NCBI RefSeq assembly: GCF_015709525.1
Contig: NZ_JADNRA010000032.1
Coordinates: 124,001 to 188,000, forward strand
DNA: 64,000 nt
DNA from: Methylocystis sp. L43
GTDB taxonomy: Bacteria > Pseudomonadota > Alphaproteobacteria > Rhizobiales > Beijerinckiaceae
Direction of reading: 5' to 3'
Shown piece after piece: positions 8,802 through 20,951 of the stretch (the stretch's first letter is position 1; every line of letters begins with the position of its first letter). Position numbers and translations under genes: made by a program. Below the pieces are notes generated by a model. The model made no database searches, was not told the origin of the DNA, and saw nothing but the letters and a program-made list of their open reading frames with translations.

Positions 8802-10897
8802 GCGTGCACCTTGTCGCGCGGGCTGAAGACGCCGCCGGGCGCCGGCTCCATGACGATGTCTCGATCGTGGAAGGCGTGCAGCGTCGACCGATGGCCGATC
8901 GAGACGATCGTCGTGCCGGGCAGCCGCTCGCGCAGCATGGCGTAGATCTCTTCTTCGAGCTGCTCGTCGAGCGCCGACGTCGCTTCGTCAAGGAAAAGCC
9001 AATCCGGCTTGGCGAGAAGCGCGCGGGCGATCGCGACGCGCTGCTGTTCGCCGCCTGAAAGCCGCTGACCCCAGTTGTTTTCCTCGTCGAGTCGCTCCAG
9101 GAATGGCGCAAGCCGCGCTGCGCGCAGCGCTTCCTGCACTTCAGCGCGCGAGTAGTCGTCGACGTGGCCTGGATAGACGATCGCTTCGGCCAGCGCGCCC
9201 ATGGGGATGTACGGCCGCTGCGGCGCGAGCATGACCTTCGCGCCGCGCGGAGTCAGCACCTCGCCCGAAGCGTAAGGCCAGATGCCGGCGATGGCGCGAA
9301 ACAGCGTCGACTTGCCGGAACCCGACGGGCCGGTGAGCAGCGCCGGCTGGCCGGCGGCGAGCGTCAGATCGTCGACCGTTACAATTTGGCGTCCGTCGGG
9401 CAAAGCAAGCGTCAGCCCGCGCAGGCGAATGTCAGCGCCGTCAGTCGGAGAGATAATTTGCGTCGCGGACGTCTGCTGGCGAGCCGTATCGATCGCGTGG
9501 TCAAAGGACGTCAAGCGGTCGAGCACGGACTTAAAATTGGCGAGAGAGGTGTAATAGTTGATGAAGAAGGTCAGCGCGCTCTCCACCCGCCCGAAGGCGC
9601 TCGCCGTCTGCGTCATGACGCCGAGCGTAATGCGCCCGGCGAAATAGAATGGCGCCGTGATCACGTAAGGAATGATCGGCGACAACTGTCCGTAGGTGGA
9701 GGTGAACGCCATCAGCTGCTTGCGCTTCTGCACGATCGCCAGATAGTTGACGATAATGCCGGCGAACCGCCGCAGCAGCGAACCGCGCTCGGCGGGCTCG
9801 CCGCCAAGCAGGGCGATCTGCTCGCTGTATTCGCGCATACGCGCCAGGGAAAAGCGGAAATCCGCCTCGCGTCTCTGCCGATCGAAGTAGAGCCCGGTAA
9901 GAGAGCGGCCGATAAGATGCGTCACCAGCGTTCCCACCAACGCATAGAGCAGGACAACCCAGAACAGGAAACCGGGAATATAAATGTCAGTTCCGGGCAG
10001 CGGATAATTGCCCGACAAATCCCACAGCACATAGGCGAAGGAGACAAGCGAACTCAAGGTGGCGATCAGCAGAATTGAATAGGAGTAGACGCCATAGCCT
10101 TCCTCCCCGCCGCTGATGAAGCGATTGACGTCCTCGGCGATGCGCTGGTCCGGATTGTCAGCGCCGCTCCCGGCGAGCGCCATGCCGTAATGCGTGTGCG
10201 CGCCGAGCCAGCGCTCGATGTAATGCCCCGTCAGCCAACGGCGCCAGCGGATGATCAGCATCGACTGCAGAACGAATTCTATGATCACGGAGGCGACGTA
10301 AACGAACGCCCATGGCGTGAACACATAGAGGAGCTGTCGCCAGAACTCCCCGGCGTTCTTCTCCTGAATAGCGTTGAACCAATCGCGATTGAAGAAGGAC
10401 AGGCGCACGGTGATGCCGACCTGTCCTTGGTTGAGGAGCACCAGCACCACCACCATCGCGATGGCGATGGCGCTCTCTCTCGCCGCAAAGGGCTGAAACG
10501 GCCAGACGCGCCCCTCGCCACGATCGCGCGAACTGAAATAAAGATCGGAGATACGCGTCATCTCCTGGACGACGGGAATATGCGAGATCGCGTAAACGAT
10601 GATCGAGAACACCGCCACGGTGAGCGGCATGGTTTCGGGCGGCGCATAGTCTTTCAGCGACTCTGGCCACAAGCCTTCCGCCTGGGCGAGGCCGATGACT
10701 CCGAAGACGATCGTCTCCGTTGAAAAAATGAAGGCGAAGATTTTCAGGAAGCTCGACATGTCGGCCGCGCGCCATGTCGTATAGGCGCAGAGCGCCGTCG
10801 CGGCGACGAGGACGAATAGGCTGGAGTCGCCTTTATGGGCGCCGACCAGCGCGGTCAGCGCCGCGAAGACCGCGACCGCCACGCTCAATTTCTGCAT
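8798..10897 (-). CDS. SbmA/BacA-like ABC exporter with fused ATPase (YddA type)
   Basis: 699 residues in one chain: N-terminal hydrophobic segments, an SbmA/BacA-type membrane domain (to about residue 470) with the motif [11 protein letters not shown], then an ATPase domain with Walker [10 protein letters not shown], signature LSGGEQQR and Walker [13 protein letters not shown]. Related proteins import or export peptides, antibiotics or corrinoids; in rhizobia BacA-type proteins affect peptide resistance and very-long-chain fatty acids of lipid A. Two extra N-terminal segments exceed the core family length. Substrate unknown. Confidence 0.85.
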   Translation of the reverse strand: MQKLSVAVAVFAALTALVGAHKGDSSLFVLVAATALCAYTTWRAADMSSFLKIFAFIFSTETIVFGVIGLAQAEGLWPESLKDYAPPETMPLTVAVFSIIVYAISHIPVVQEMTRISDLYFSSRDRGEGRVWPFQPFAARESAIAIAMVVVLVLLNQGQVGITVRLSFFNRDWFNAIQEKNAGEFWRQLLYVFTPWAFVYVASVIIEFVLQSMLIIRWRRWLTGHYIERWLGAHTHYGMALAGSGADNPDQRIAEDVNRFISGGEEGYGVYSYSILLIATLSSLVSFAYVLWDLSGNYPLPGTDIYIPGFLFWVVLLYALVGTLVTHLIGRSLTGLYFDRQRREADFRFSLARMREYSEQIALLGGEPAERGSLLRRFAGIIVNYLAIVQKRKQLMAFTSTYGQLSPIIPYVITAPFYFAGRITLGVMTQTASAFGRVESALTFFINYYTSLANFKSVLDRLTSFDHAIDTARQQTSATQIISPTDGADIRLRGLTLALPDGRQIVTVDDLTLAAGQPALLTGPSGSGKSTLFRAIAGIWPYASGEVLTPRGAKVMLAPQRPYIPMGALAEAIVYPGHVDDYSRAEVQEALRAARLAPFLERLDEENNWGQRLSGGEQQRVAIARALLAKPDWLFLDEATSALDEQLEEEIYAMLRERLPGTTIVSIGHRSTLHAFHDRDIVMEPAPGGVFSPRDKVHA

Positions 10898-10979
10898 CGT
10901 TCACCTTGGATCTGAGAAGCCGCTCGGCTCGCCGCGACCGCATCGCCGGCGACTACCGTCTATCCCCATCATAGAGGAG

Positions 10980-11312
10980 TCAGTCCTCTTCAGGAATGAC
11001 CGCGTCGCCATTGACATGCGCAACGAGCACGGGCGAGGCCTTAAAGGTCAGCACACGGCGCGATGTTATCGTGGCCTCGACGCCAGTTTTGGGATTGCGG
11101 CCGATGCGCTCACGCTTGGCGCGCACGTTGAAGGTCCCGAAAGAACGCAGTTTTACGGATTCGCCGCGCAGCAAAGCTTCGCTGATCTCGTCAAAAGTCG
11201 CGTCCAGGATTTTGCGCGCTTCGGCGCGGGACAGCGTTGGGCAGCAGCCATAGACGGCCTCTCGCAGCGCCGCCCGCGTCAAGGTGCTGCCCGGAGCGGT
11301 TCTCCTTACCAT
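10980..11312 (-). CDS. IHF-alpha/HU-like DNA-binding protein
   Basis: 110 residues. The family signature SFGTFNVRAKRERIGRNPKTG is intact apart from small changes, with the Pro that intercalates into DNA, and the N-terminal helices are preceded by TLTRAALREAVY as in IhfA. I chose ATG 11312 because it lines up with IhfA; an open frame runs further upstream without support. The helical half (CCPTLSRAEARKIL) is more divergent than typical rhizobial IhfA, so this may be a paralogue rather than the main IHF alpha subunit. Confidence 0.75.
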   Translation of the reverse strand: MVRRTAPGSTLTRAALREAVYGCCPTLSRAEARKILDATFDEISEALLRGESVKLRSFGTFNVRAKRERIGRNPKTGVEATITSRRVLTFKASPVLVAHVNGDAVIPEED

Positions 11313-11524
11313 GCGAAAAGAGCGCCCAATGATTGTTCTGTTGGGACTGGGCTGAACACAACTCCCCCTCGAAGCTTCTGGCAATCGCAACATGGCAATA
11401 AATGGGCGCGGCGCCCGTGGCGGCATAGTACGCATAAACAACCGATTTGCAAGGGCGATCACGTGTTCTACGCCCCGACGAAACGGCGGGACGCTGACCT
11501 GCGGGCAGGCGATGGCGGAACCCC

Positions 11525-12349
11525 TCAAACCGCCAGTTTCACCTTGTGTTGCGCCACCGGGATCATGGCGCGAATTTTACGAATGCGGTCGACGTCCACA
11601 TAGGACGATACGAGCCCCGGCCCTTCGGAAGCCTTCGCGACGACTTGGCCCCAGGGATCGGCGATCAGAGAATTGCCGTAGGTGAAGCGCGTCTCATGCC
11701 CGGCCTTATGCGCGCCCGTCTGCGCCGGCGCGCAGAGATAGGCCTGCATCTCGATCGCGCGCGCGCGGCACAGCACTTCCCAATGGTCCTTGCCGGTCAC
11801 CAGCGTGAACGCCGCCGGCAGCGCGACGATATCCGCGCCCTGATCCGCGAGCGCCTGGAAGAGATATGAAAATCGAAGGTCGTAGCAGATCGCGCAGCCG
11901 ACGGTGACGCCCTCGCAATCATAGGTGACGACGGCGTCGCCGGGCTTGAACGCGGCGCTCTCGTGATATTTCGCCCCGTCCGGCGCCGTGATGTCGAACA
12001 TGTGGATCTTGCGGTAGCGCGCCACCTCCTCGCCCTTGCGATTGAAGGCGACGCTGGTGTTGTGCAACCGCTCCTCGCCAGGCGCTTTTTCAAGAATGGA
12101 CCCGGCGTGTATGAAGACCTTGTGCTCTCGCGCGAGCGCCTGGCACATTTCATAAGCGGGGCCGCCCGGAAGCTCCTCGGCGGCCGCCATCTTCTCGGCG
12201 CGCGAGCCGCCGATGAAATCGAAGACCTCAGGCAGACAAATCCAGTCGGGACGCTCCTGAACCACGGCGCGCTCGATCAAAGCGCGGGCGTTGGCGAGGT
12301 TCAAGGCCTTATCGCCAACGGAATTCATCTGAACCAGAGTAACCTTCAT
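11525..12349 (-). CDS. Nitrilase-family carbon-nitrogen hydrolase (Nit-type amidase)
   Basis: 274 residues. The Glu-Lys-Cys triad is visible in CLPEVFDFIG, YRKIHMFDI and VGCAICYDLRF (Cys about residue 148). The KIHMFDI context and overall length match the Nit1/Nit2 branch, whose members hydrolyse deaminated glutathione or alpha-keto acid amides (metabolite repair). It is a single gene on the minus strand, downstream of the RND operon's TetR gene but separated from it by 111 bases. Confidence 0.85.
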   Translation of the reverse strand: MKVTLVQMNSVGDKALNLANARALIERAVVQERPDWICLPEVFDFIGGSRAEKMAAAEELPGGPAYEMCQALAREHKVFIHAGSILEKAPGEERLHNTSVAFNRKGEEVARYRKIHMFDITAPDGAKYHESAAFKPGDAVVTYDCEGVTVGCAICYDLRFSYLFQALADQGADIVALPAAFTLVTGKDHWEVLCRARAIEMQAYLCAPAQTGAHKAGHETRFTYGNSLIADPWGQVVAKASEGPGLVSSYVDVDRIRKIRAMIPVAQHKVKLAV

Positions 12350-12460
12350 CGACCGCCCGATTGTTCGCCGTTGCTCGCGCGACCCTCAGTCGCATCCTAA
12401 CGAATAGCGCCGCTCGCTCATTATACGTCGCTGGCGCCGAAGGTATAGGTCGAATCGCGC

Positions 12461-13105
12461 TTAACGCGACAACGTCGCCGATCGGTTGAGATCGCGAAAG
12501 CCGGCGCGCAACGCTGCAATGCAAAATTCCACCATTTGCGCGCTCGTCGGCGTCGGGCGATCGGCGCATTCCACCATCAGCCGCGGGTGGCAATAGCGAA
12601 TACAGGCGGCGTGCACCAGCCGCGCCGCGAGCTGCGCATCGCCCTCAGCAAATTCGCCGCTCTCCATGCCAGAGCGAATGACGTCCTCGAGCGCAGCGTC
12701 GATTCGGTCGATGTGATCCGAGATGATCGGCCAATTCTCGTCGAGCGCCGCTTCCACCATGTCGTGCAGCTTGCGGTCGGCGACGTAGCGCTCGGCGTTC
12801 ATCGCCTCATTGGACAGGATGAGCGTGCGCAGCCGCTGCTCCGCCGAACCAGGCCCATGCGCGATGCCCTGCGCCGATTGTTCGACTTCGTTCATCAGAT
12901 GGCGGGCGACGGCGGCGTTGATTTCCGATTTGGCGCCAAAGAAGCGATAGACGTTGGCCGGCGACATCCGCAATTCGCGGGCGATATCCGCGACCGTGGT
13001 CTTTTGGAAGCCGATCTCGCGAAAGAGCCGCTCTGCGGTCGCGATGATTCTCGCGCGCTGCTCGGTCTCGCGCGCGTTCTGCGCGCTTGCTCCCATCACG
13101 CTCAT
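12461..13105 (-). CDS. TetR-family regulator of the adjacent RND pump
   Basis: 214 residues. The N-terminal helix-turn-helix TTVADIARELRMSPANVYRFFGAK lies near residues 35-58; the rest is the helical ligand-binding domain, with a conserved-looking RYCHPRLM stretch. I chose ATG 13105 because it overlaps the end of the pump gene by four bases and has GGGAGCGG upstream; a second ATG three codons later is possible. As last gene of the adaptor-pump-TetR operon it is likely to autoregulate the operon, probably through the dyad at 17380-17410. Confidence 0.85.
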   Translation of the reverse strand: MSVMGASAQNARETEQRARIIATAERLFREIGFQKTTVADIARELRMSPANVYRFFGAKSEINAAVARHLMNEVEQSAQGIAHGPGSAEQRLRTLILSNEAMNAERYVADRKLHDMVEAALDENWPIISDHIDRIDAALEDVIRSGMESGEFAEGDAQLAARLVHAACIRYCHPRLMVECADRPTPTSAQMVEFCIAALRAGFRDLNRSATLSR

Positions 13106-16100
13106 TCGGCCGCTCCCCTCGCCAGCGCGTCGGCCAGAGTCTGGACTCGCGCGCCTTTGGCTTCGGCCAATCCCTCGCCAAGATGACGGCGGAACCATGT
13201 CGCGTAAAGCGCCGGCAGGAACAGAACGGTGAGGAACGTCGCGACAAAAAGCCCGCCCATGATGGTCAGCGCCATCGGCCCCCAGAAGGCGGAGCCCGAT
13301 AGCGGAATCATGGCGAGAATCGCCGCGAGCGCCGTCAGCGCGACGGGACGCACGCGCCGAATTGTCGCGCCGATGATCGCCTCACGATATTTCTCGCCGC
13401 GCTCGAGATCTTGTCGCACCTGATCGACGAGAATGATCGAATTGCGCATGTCCATGCCCGAGAGCGCGATGAGGCCAAGCAGCGCGACGAAGCCGAACGG
13501 CGCGTGAGCGACATTGAGCGCGAGCGAGGCGCCGATGACGCCGAGCGGCGCGCTCACCATCACGAGCGCGACGCGCGTGAAGTTCTGCAGCTGGAACATG
13601 ACGATCGTCAGCATGACGAGGCCGACGAGCGGAAAAACCGCAAAGATCGACGCGTTGCCCTTCTTCGATTCCTCGATCGCGCCGCCAATCTCGATGCGAT
13701 AGCCCGGGGGAAGATGCTCGCGAATCTGCGCAAGCTGCGGCCAGATGCGCGTCGTCGCGTCCGGCGCCTGCACGCCGTCCTTGACGCCCGAGCGCACCGT
13801 GATGCTCATGTCGCGATTGCGCCGCCAAAATATCGGCTCTTCGTGGTCGTAGACGATCTTCGCGACCTGCGAGACCGTCACCGCTTTGCCGTCGCGCGCA
13901 TAAATCACCATGTCGCCGATCCTCGAGAGATCGCCGCGCTCCTGAGGAATGGCGCGCGCGACCACTTCGACCTGATCGATCCCGTCGCGCAATGTGGTGA
14001 TCGTCACGCCGGAAATCGCCAGACGCAGCCTGTTCGATACATCCTGCGGCGTCAGCCCGAGGAGCCGCGCGCGATCCTGATCGATGACCAGTCGCACGCG
14101 CGGCGTCTGCTCGTTCCAGTTGAGATGCGGATCGTCGACGCCCGCGTCGCCGCGCATCACGTCGCGCACCTGATAGGCGATGGCGCGGACGGTCGCGGGA
14201 TCGGCGCCGACCACGCGAAACTGCACGGGAAATCCTACCGGCGGCCCGTAATAGAAGCGATCGACGCGCGCGCGCGCCTGCGGCAGAGCGCCGTTGGCGA
14301 TGGCGGTCTCCAGCTTCTTCTTCAAGCGCTCGCGCGCCGGGATGTCCTTGGCGACGATGACGATCTCGGAATAGGCTTCGTTCGGGAGCTGCGGATTGAG
14401 GCCGAGCCAGAACCGCGGCGGCCCCTGTCCGACATAGCTCGTGTAAAGGGCCGCGTCGGGGTCGTCCTTGAGGAGCGCCTCGGCCTGTTTCGCGGCCTCG
14501 AGCGAAGCGCCGATCGACGAACCTTCGGGAAGGCGCAACTGGAGGAAGAGCTCCAGGCGCTCTGCATAGGGGAAGAACTGCTTCGGCACGACGAAGAAGC
14601 CGAAGACAGCGAGCGCGAAAACGCCGATCACGCCGGCGATCACAACGCCGCGATAGTCGACCGCCCAGGTGACGACGGCGCGGAGCCAGCGATAAAAGGG
14701 CGTCCGATAGATCTCCTCCGGATCGCGATGCGGATGCAGCTTGGCGAAATCGGGAAGAAGCTTCACGCCGAGATAGGGCGTGAACATCACCGCGACGAAC
14801 CATGAGGCGATCAGCGCGACGAGCAATACCCAGAACATCGAACCTGTATATTCGCCGACTCCGGAATTGGCGAAGCCGACGGGCAGAAATCCCGCGGCGG
14901 TCACGAGCGTGCCGGTCAGCATCGGAAAGGCCGTCGAGTCCCAGGCGAAGGTCGCAGCTTTGATCCGATTGAAGCCCTGCTCCATCTTCACCATCATCAT
15001 CTCGACGGCGATGATCGCGTCATCGACAAGAAGGCCGAGCGCAATGATCAGCGCGCCGAGCGAGATGCGCTGGAGATCGATGCCGAGCGGCCCCATGAAG
15101 ATGAAAACGATGGCGAGCACCAAAGGCACGGAGAGCGCGACGACGATGCCGGTCCGAAAGCCGAGCGAGAGAAAGCTTACGCCGAGCACGATCACCAGCG
15201 CCTCCAGGAAGGAGCGGGTGAATTCGCCGATCGCCTCTTCGACGACCTTCGGCTGATCGGCGATCTGGTCGATGTCAATGCCGACCGGCGTCTTGCCGCG
15301 TATCTCCTGGACCGCTGCGCCGACGTTCTCGCCGAATTTGAGGACATTGGCGCCCTTTCCCATAACGACGCCGACGACGATCGCCGGCTGGCCCTTGAAG
15401 CGCGCGAGAAAACTCGGCGGGTCTTCGAAGCCGGCGTAGACATTGGCGATGTCGCCGAGGCGGATCACCTTGCCGTTCGCTTCGATGGGAATCGCGGCGA
15501 TGGCGTCGGCGCCTTTAAGATCGCTCGTCACCTGAACCCGCACGCGGTTCGACGAGGTCTCGAACACGCCGGCGTCATTGATGGCGTTCTGCTTGGAGAG
15601 CGAATCGAAGACGGCCTGAGGCTGGATCGCCAGGCTCGCGAGCTTCGCCTCGCTGAATTCGACAAAGATGCGGCGTCCCTGATCGCCATAGACGTCGACT
15701 TTGATCACGTCCTGGACGGCGAGCAGCCGTTGGCGCAGCGTCTGGACCACCTTGTCGAGGACATGATAGTCGGCGCCGTCGCCAGTCACCGCATACATCA
15801 CCGTGTCGACGTCGCCATATTCGTCGTTCACTTGCGGGCCGCGCACGCCGGCGGGCAGCGTCGGCGCGATGTCGTCGAGCTTCTTGCGCAACTGATAGAA
15901 GAGCTGCGGCACGTCCTTTGGCGGCGTCGTGTCCTTGAAGGTCACCTGCATCGCCAGAAAGCCGGGCTTGGTGTAGCTCTCGATCTTGTCGAGGAAGGGC
16001 AGCTCCTGAAGCTTCTTCTCCATCAGATCCGCGACCTGATCGCGTATCTCGGTGGCTGTCGCGCCTGGCCATGAGGCCGTCACGACGGCGACCTTGATGG

Positions 16101-16230
16101 TGAATGACGGATCCTCGGCGCGTCCCAGCCGCATGTAGGAATAGACGCCCGTCAGACTGATCGCGATCATCAGAAACAGCATCAGCGTCGGCCGTTGAAC
16201 GGCCCAGCGCGAAAGGTTTACGCCAGCCAT
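13102..16230 (-). CDS. RND efflux pump, inner-membrane subunit (HAE1/AcrB family)
   Basis: 1042 residues, the normal AcrB length. Twelve membrane helices in two halves are evident, each followed by a large periplasmic domain. The proton-relay Asp pair is present in GLLVDDAIIAVEMM near residues 405-418. The N-terminal LGRAEDPSFTIK resembles TriC/VmeB-like pumps more than AcrB itself. It forms a tripartite exporter with the adaptor encoded just upstream; no outer-membrane TolC-like gene is in the operon, so a shared channel is presumably used. Confidence 0.93.
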   Translation of the reverse strand: MAGVNLSRWAVQRPTLMLFLMIAISLTGVYSYMRLGRAEDPSFTIKVAVVTASWPGATATEIRDQVADLMEKKLQELPFLDKIESYTKPGFLAMQVTFKDTTPPKDVPQLFYQLRKKLDDIAPTLPAGVRGPQVNDEYGDVDTVMYAVTGDGADYHVLDKVVQTLRQRLLAVQDVIKVDVYGDQGRRIFVEFSEAKLASLAIQPQAVFDSLSKQNAINDAGVFETSSNRVRVQVTSDLKGADAIAAIPIEANGKVIRLGDIANVYAGFEDPPSFLARFKGQPAIVVGVVMGKGANVLKFGENVGAAVQEIRGKTPVGIDIDQIADQPKVVEEAIGEFTRSFLEALVIVLGVSFLSLGFRTGIVVALSVPLVLAIVFIFMGPLGIDLQRISLGALIIALGLLVDDAIIAVEMMMVKMEQGFNRIKAATFAWDSTAFPMLTGTLVTAAGFLPVGFANSGVGEYTGSMFWVLLVALIASWFVAVMFTPYLGVKLLPDFAKLHPHRDPEEIYRTPFYRWLRAVVTWAVDYRGVVIAGVIGVFALAVFGFFVVPKQFFPYAERLELFLQLRLPEGSSIGASLEAAKQAEALLKDDPDAALYTSYVGQGPPRFWLGLNPQLPNEAYSEIVIVAKDIPARERLKKKLETAIANGALPQARARVDRFYYGPPVGFPVQFRVVGADPATVRAIAYQVRDVMRGDAGVDDPHLNWNEQTPRVRLVIDQDRARLLGLTPQDVSNRLRLAISGVTITTLRDGIDQVEVVARAIPQERGDLSRIGDMVIYARDGKAVTVSQVAKIVYDHEEPIFWRRNRDMSITVRSGVKDGVQAPDATTRIWPQLAQIREHLPPGYRIEIGGAIEESKKGNASIFAVFPLVGLVMLTIVMFQLQNFTRVALVMVSAPLGVIGASLALNVAHAPFGFVALLGLIALSGMDMRNSIILVDQVRQDLERGEKYREAIIGATIRRVRPVALTALAAILAMIPLSGSAFWGPMALTIMGGLFVATFLTVLFLPALYATWFRRHLGEGLAEAKGARVQTLADALARGAAE

Positions 16231-16240
16231 GGCCGGACCC

Positions 16241-17338
16241 TCAAAGCGATTGCCGCGAGATCACGCGGACTTTTGTGTTGGGATCGAGCTTGTGGACGCC
16301 GAGGACGACGATGTTGTCGCCATCCTTGACGCCGCCGGCGACGAGCGCGACGTCGGCTTCGAGGCGCACCAATGTCACCGGAACGAGCTGCAAGTTCCCC
16401 TCGCCGTCCACTTTCCAGAGCGAGGGTCCGGAGCCCTGATTGTAAATCGCCGAGAGCGGCACGCTGACGACGGGCTGCGCATCCGAAGCGGTAATGTGCA
16501 GCGTGGCGCTCATGCCGAGCGCGACGGCGGCATCCGGATTGAGGATGGAGAAGCGCGCCGCGAAGGTGCGCGTGACCGGATCGGCGGCGGGACTGAGTTC
16601 GCGCAGCTTGGCGCGATAGACCGCGCCGGGCTTCGACCAGAGCGTCAAGGTCGCCACGCCCTTTCCGGCCGCCGCGGCGAACGCCTCCGGCAAGGCGACG
16701 GCGGCTTCCAATTCGCCGGCATGGGCAATGCGCACCGCAGGCTGCCCCGCCGCGACCACTTGCCCGGGATCGACGAGCGTTTGCGTGACGACGCCGTCCG
16801 CCCCGGCGCGCAGCGTGGCGTAGTCCAGCGCGTTGCGGGAGAGTTCGACCGCGCGTTCGGCCCGTCGGAACCGCCCGCGCGCTTCCTCGCCGCCGGCGCG
16901 CGCGCGATCGAGCGCCGCCTGGGCGGTCCATCCCTTGGCGCGCAGTTCGGCGGCGCGCCTTTCATCGGCGACGGCCTGAGTTTGCGCCACCCGCGCCGCG
17001 GCGAATTCGGCGTCGGACTGCTCCTTCTGCAGCCGCAGATCCTGCTCGTCGAGCGCCGCGATCGGGTCGCCAGCCTTCACCCGCTGACCAACTTCGACAA
17101 AGCGTTTGACCACCTTCCCGGCGACGCGAAAACCTTGATCGGACTCCACCCGGGGACGAATGGTGGCGACAAATTCGCGCGCTTGCGACTGCGCGGCGTA
17201 GCGCGCCGGCGCGACGAGCACCGGCCGCTCGGAGCGCTCGCTCTCTTCGGCGGACCGCTCGGCCTTGCCGTCACAGCCGGCGAGCGCCACTGTCAGAACT
17301 GCAGCGAGCGCATAAAGACCCAAGCGATAGCTGAGCAT
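16241..17338 (-). CDS. RND efflux adaptor (membrane fusion) lipoprotein
   Basis: 365 residues. A signal peptide ends in the lipobox LAGC with Cys22 as the likely lipidated residue. The lipoyl-like half-motif (GFRVAGKVVKRFVEVGQRVKAGDPIAALDEQDL) is followed by a helical hairpin rich in Ala, Glu and Arg, the second half-motif and beta-barrel domains, as in AcrA-type adaptors. It is the first gene of the operon, 10 bases before the pump gene. Confidence 0.92.
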   Translation of the reverse strand: MLSYRLGLYALAAVLTVALAGCDGKAERSAEESERSERPVLVAPARYAAQSQAREFVATIRPRVESDQGFRVAGKVVKRFVEVGQRVKAGDPIAALDEQDLRLQKEQSDAEFAAARVAQTQAVADERRAAELRAKGWTAQAALDRARAGGEEARGRFRRAERAVELSRNALDYATLRAGADGVVTQTLVDPGQVVAAGQPAVRIAHAGELEAAVALPEAFAAAAGKGVATLTLWSKPGAVYRAKLRELSPAADPVTRTFAARFSILNPDAAVALGMSATLHITASDAQPVVSVPLSAIYNQGSGPSLWKVDGEGNLQLVPVTLVRLEADVALVAGGVKDGDNIVVLGVHKLDPNTKVRVISRQSL

Positions 17339-17379
17339 TGAACCCCGTCCATTGACGCCAGAGCCGCGTTTAGTTCCTT

Positions 17380-17410
17380 CTGACGATTTTCAATAATCGT
17401 CAGTCGTCAG
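17380..17410 (-). promoter_or_regulatory. Candidate TetR operator in the efflux promoter
   Basis: A perfect 8-bp inverted repeat CTGACGAT (17380-17387) and ATCGTCAG (17396-17403) with an 8-base spacer, immediately followed by a further TCGTCAG copy (17404-17410). It lies about 42 bases upstream of the adaptor start codon. Dyad size and place fit a TetR dimer site controlling the adaptor-pump-TetR operon; binding itself is inferred. Confidence 0.5.
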
Positions 17411-17516
17411 CAATTGGTCAACAGGAAAGACAAATTTGTTGAAGCGACACCGTGCTCGAAGCGCTGGCTAAACCGGCCCGGTCCGCGACGGAGCGCGCCC
17501 GGCGCAGCCCGGACGC

Positions 17517-17545
17517 CTTGTCGCACGGAAATGATTCTTCTATAT
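17517..17545 (+). promoter_or_regulatory. Sigma-32 (RpoH)-like promoter of dnaK
   Basis: A CTTG -35 core at 17517-17520 and TCTATAT at 17539-17545, 18 bases apart, match the alphaproteobacterial heat-shock pattern CTTG-N17/18-CYTATNT with one mismatch. It lies 152 bases before the dnaK start, leaving a long leader that contains a hairpin. Confidence 0.5.
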
Positions 17546-17651
17546 GCGGCCTGCTCTTGCGGCCGGGTGAGCGCAACACAATCTTGGGAGAGCTAAGCGT
17601 GGAGGATCGCGCGGCGGGCTCATGGCGAGCCGCCGTCCTTCGCCTTTTGAA

Positions 17652-17672
17652 CCGGACCGCTTCGGGGTCCGG
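17652..17672 (+). promoter_or_regulatory. Hairpin in the dnaK leader
   Basis: A perfect 7-bp stem CCGGACC / GGTCCGG with a seven-base loop, ending 12 bases before the GAAAGGA ribosome site of dnaK. It could affect mRNA stability or temperature-dependent translation; it is not a recognisable ROSE element. Confidence 0.35.
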
Positions 17673-17696
17673 CGTTCACCAGCGAAAGGAAACGAT

Positions 17697-19595
<1,899 letters not shown>

Positions 19596-19635
19596 GCCGG
19601 GACTGGCCATAGCCGCTTCGATGCGGTAGCGAAAC

Positions 19636-19665
19636 GGGAACCCGGCGCGAATACGCCGGGTTCCC
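19636..19665 (+). terminator. Strong hairpin between dnaK and dnaJ
   Basis: A perfect 12-bp stem, GGGAACCCGGCG pairing with CGCCGGGTTCCC around a six-base loop, then TTGCGTT. The weak T-tract suggests an attenuator or mRNA-processing site that lowers dnaJ relative to dnaK rather than a full terminator. Confidence 0.6.
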
Positions 19666-19717
19666 TTGCGTTCATGTGATCGCGGCCAGGGCCGCCGCGC
19701 ACCATCAGAAATCAAGC

Positions 19718-20830
19718 ATGTCCAAACGCGACTATTACGAAGTTCTGGGCGTAAGCCGCACAGTAACGGAAGTCGAATTGAAGATCGCCTTCCGTAAGGC
19801 GGCGATGCAGTGCCATCCTGATCGGCACCCGGGCGACAAGCAGGCGGAAGCGCGTTTCAAGGAATTGAACGAAGCCTATCAGTGCCTGTGCGACCAGCAG
19901 AAGCGCGCGGCCTATGACCGTTTCGGCCATGCCGCCTTCGATCAGGGCGGCGGCTTCGGCGCCGGCGAGGGCTTCGGCTCCTCCATGGCCGACATTTTCG
20001 AGGATCTGTTCGGCGACGTCATGGGGCGACGCAGTCGCTCGGGCGGCCGCGAGCGGGGCTCGGATCTGCGCTACAACATGGAGATCACCCTCGACGAGGC
20101 CTATCACGGCAAGGCCGCTTCGCTGAAAATCCCCACCTCGGCGACCTGCGAGCCCTGCGCGGGAACGGGCGCCAAAAAAGGCTCCAAACCGAAGACCTGC
20201 GCGACCTGCGGCGGCATGGGACGCGTGCGCGCCCAGCAGGGTTTTTTCGCGATCGAGCGCACCTGTCCGACCTGCCAGGGGCGCGGCGAGACGATTGAGA
20301 ATCCCTGCCCCGCTTGCGCCGGCGCCGGGCGCAAGACGATCGAACGCTCGCTGTCCGTCAATGTGCCGCCGGGCGTCGAGGACGGCACGCGCATCAGGCT
20401 CGCCGGCGAAGGCGAGGCGGGGCTTCGGGGCGGTCCGTCCGGCGACCTCTACATTTTCCTCTCGGTGAAGCCGCATCCGTTTTTCCAGCGCGATGGGGCG
20501 GATCTCTATTGCCGCGTGCCGATCTCGATGGTGCGTGCGGCGCTCGGCGGCGAGATCACGGTGCATGCGCTCGACGGCTCCGAGGTGACGCTCAAAATTC
20601 CCGAGGGCGCGCAGTCCGGACGCCAGCTCAAGGCCAAGGGCAAGGGCATGCCGGTGCTGCGCGGGCGCGACCAAGGCGACCTGCATGTGCAGATCAGCGT
20701 CGAGACGCCGCAAAAGCTCACCAAGCGCCAGAAGGAGCTCCTCGCCGAATTCGAGGAGGAGTCCTCGCATGACACGCATCCCGAGGAGACTGGCTTTTTC
20801 GCGCGGATGAAGGATCTGTTCGGCGGTTAG
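19718..20830 (+). CDS. dnaJ: Co-chaperone DnaJ (Hsp40)
   Basis: 370 residues. The J-domain has the HPD motif (CHPDRHPGD), followed by a short Gly/Phe-rich stretch. Four zinc-centre repeats are present ([32 protein letters not shown]), then the C-terminal substrate-binding domains. The start at ATG 19718 is fixed by the [14 protein letters not shown]-terminus; the ribosome site is poor, which with the hairpin upstream suggests lower expression than dnaK. It stimulates the DnaK ATPase. Confidence 0.97.
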   Translation: MSKRDYYEVLGVSRTVTEVELKIAFRKAAMQCHPDRHPGDKQAEARFKELNEAYQCLCDQQKRAAYDRFGHAAFDQGGGFGAGEGFGSSMADIFEDLFGDVMGRRSRSGGRERGSDLRYNMEITLDEAYHGKAASLKIPTSATCEPCAGTGAKKGSKPKTCATCGGMGRVRAQQGFFAIERTCPTCQGRGETIENPCPACAGAGRKTIERSLSVNVPPGVEDGTRIRLAGEGEAGLRGGPSGDLYIFLSVKPHPFFQRDGADLYCRVPISMVRAALGGEITVHALDGSEVTLKIPEGAQSGRQLKAKGKGMPVLRGRDQGDLHVQISVETPQKLTKRQKELLAEFEEESSHDTHPEETGFFARMKDLFGG

Positions 20831-20889
20831 GCGGCGGAGTTCTGTGACGCCACGTTGTTTTTGACGCGCGGCTCTCCTATCATCCGCCC

Positions 20890-20916
20890 AACGGCCCTCC
20901 GATCGCGGGGGCCGTT
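20890..20916 (+). terminator. Terminator of dnaJ
   Basis: An 8-bp stem AACGGCCC / GGGCCGTT with a loop of 11 bases, followed by a T-containing tail (TGCGCGTTTT). It lies 60 bases after the dnaJ stop and before pmtA. Confidence 0.6.
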
Positions 20917-20951
20917 TGCGCGTTTTATCGCGCCGGTCGGGAGGGGCGTCG

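Noticed and set aside
13411-14805. Long open frame antisense to the RND pump
   Set aside because: Arg/His/Asp-rich shadow of a GC-rich gene, with no domain or ribosome site. The same holds for the long antisense frames over dnaK, dnaJ, rpoD, map and the porin.
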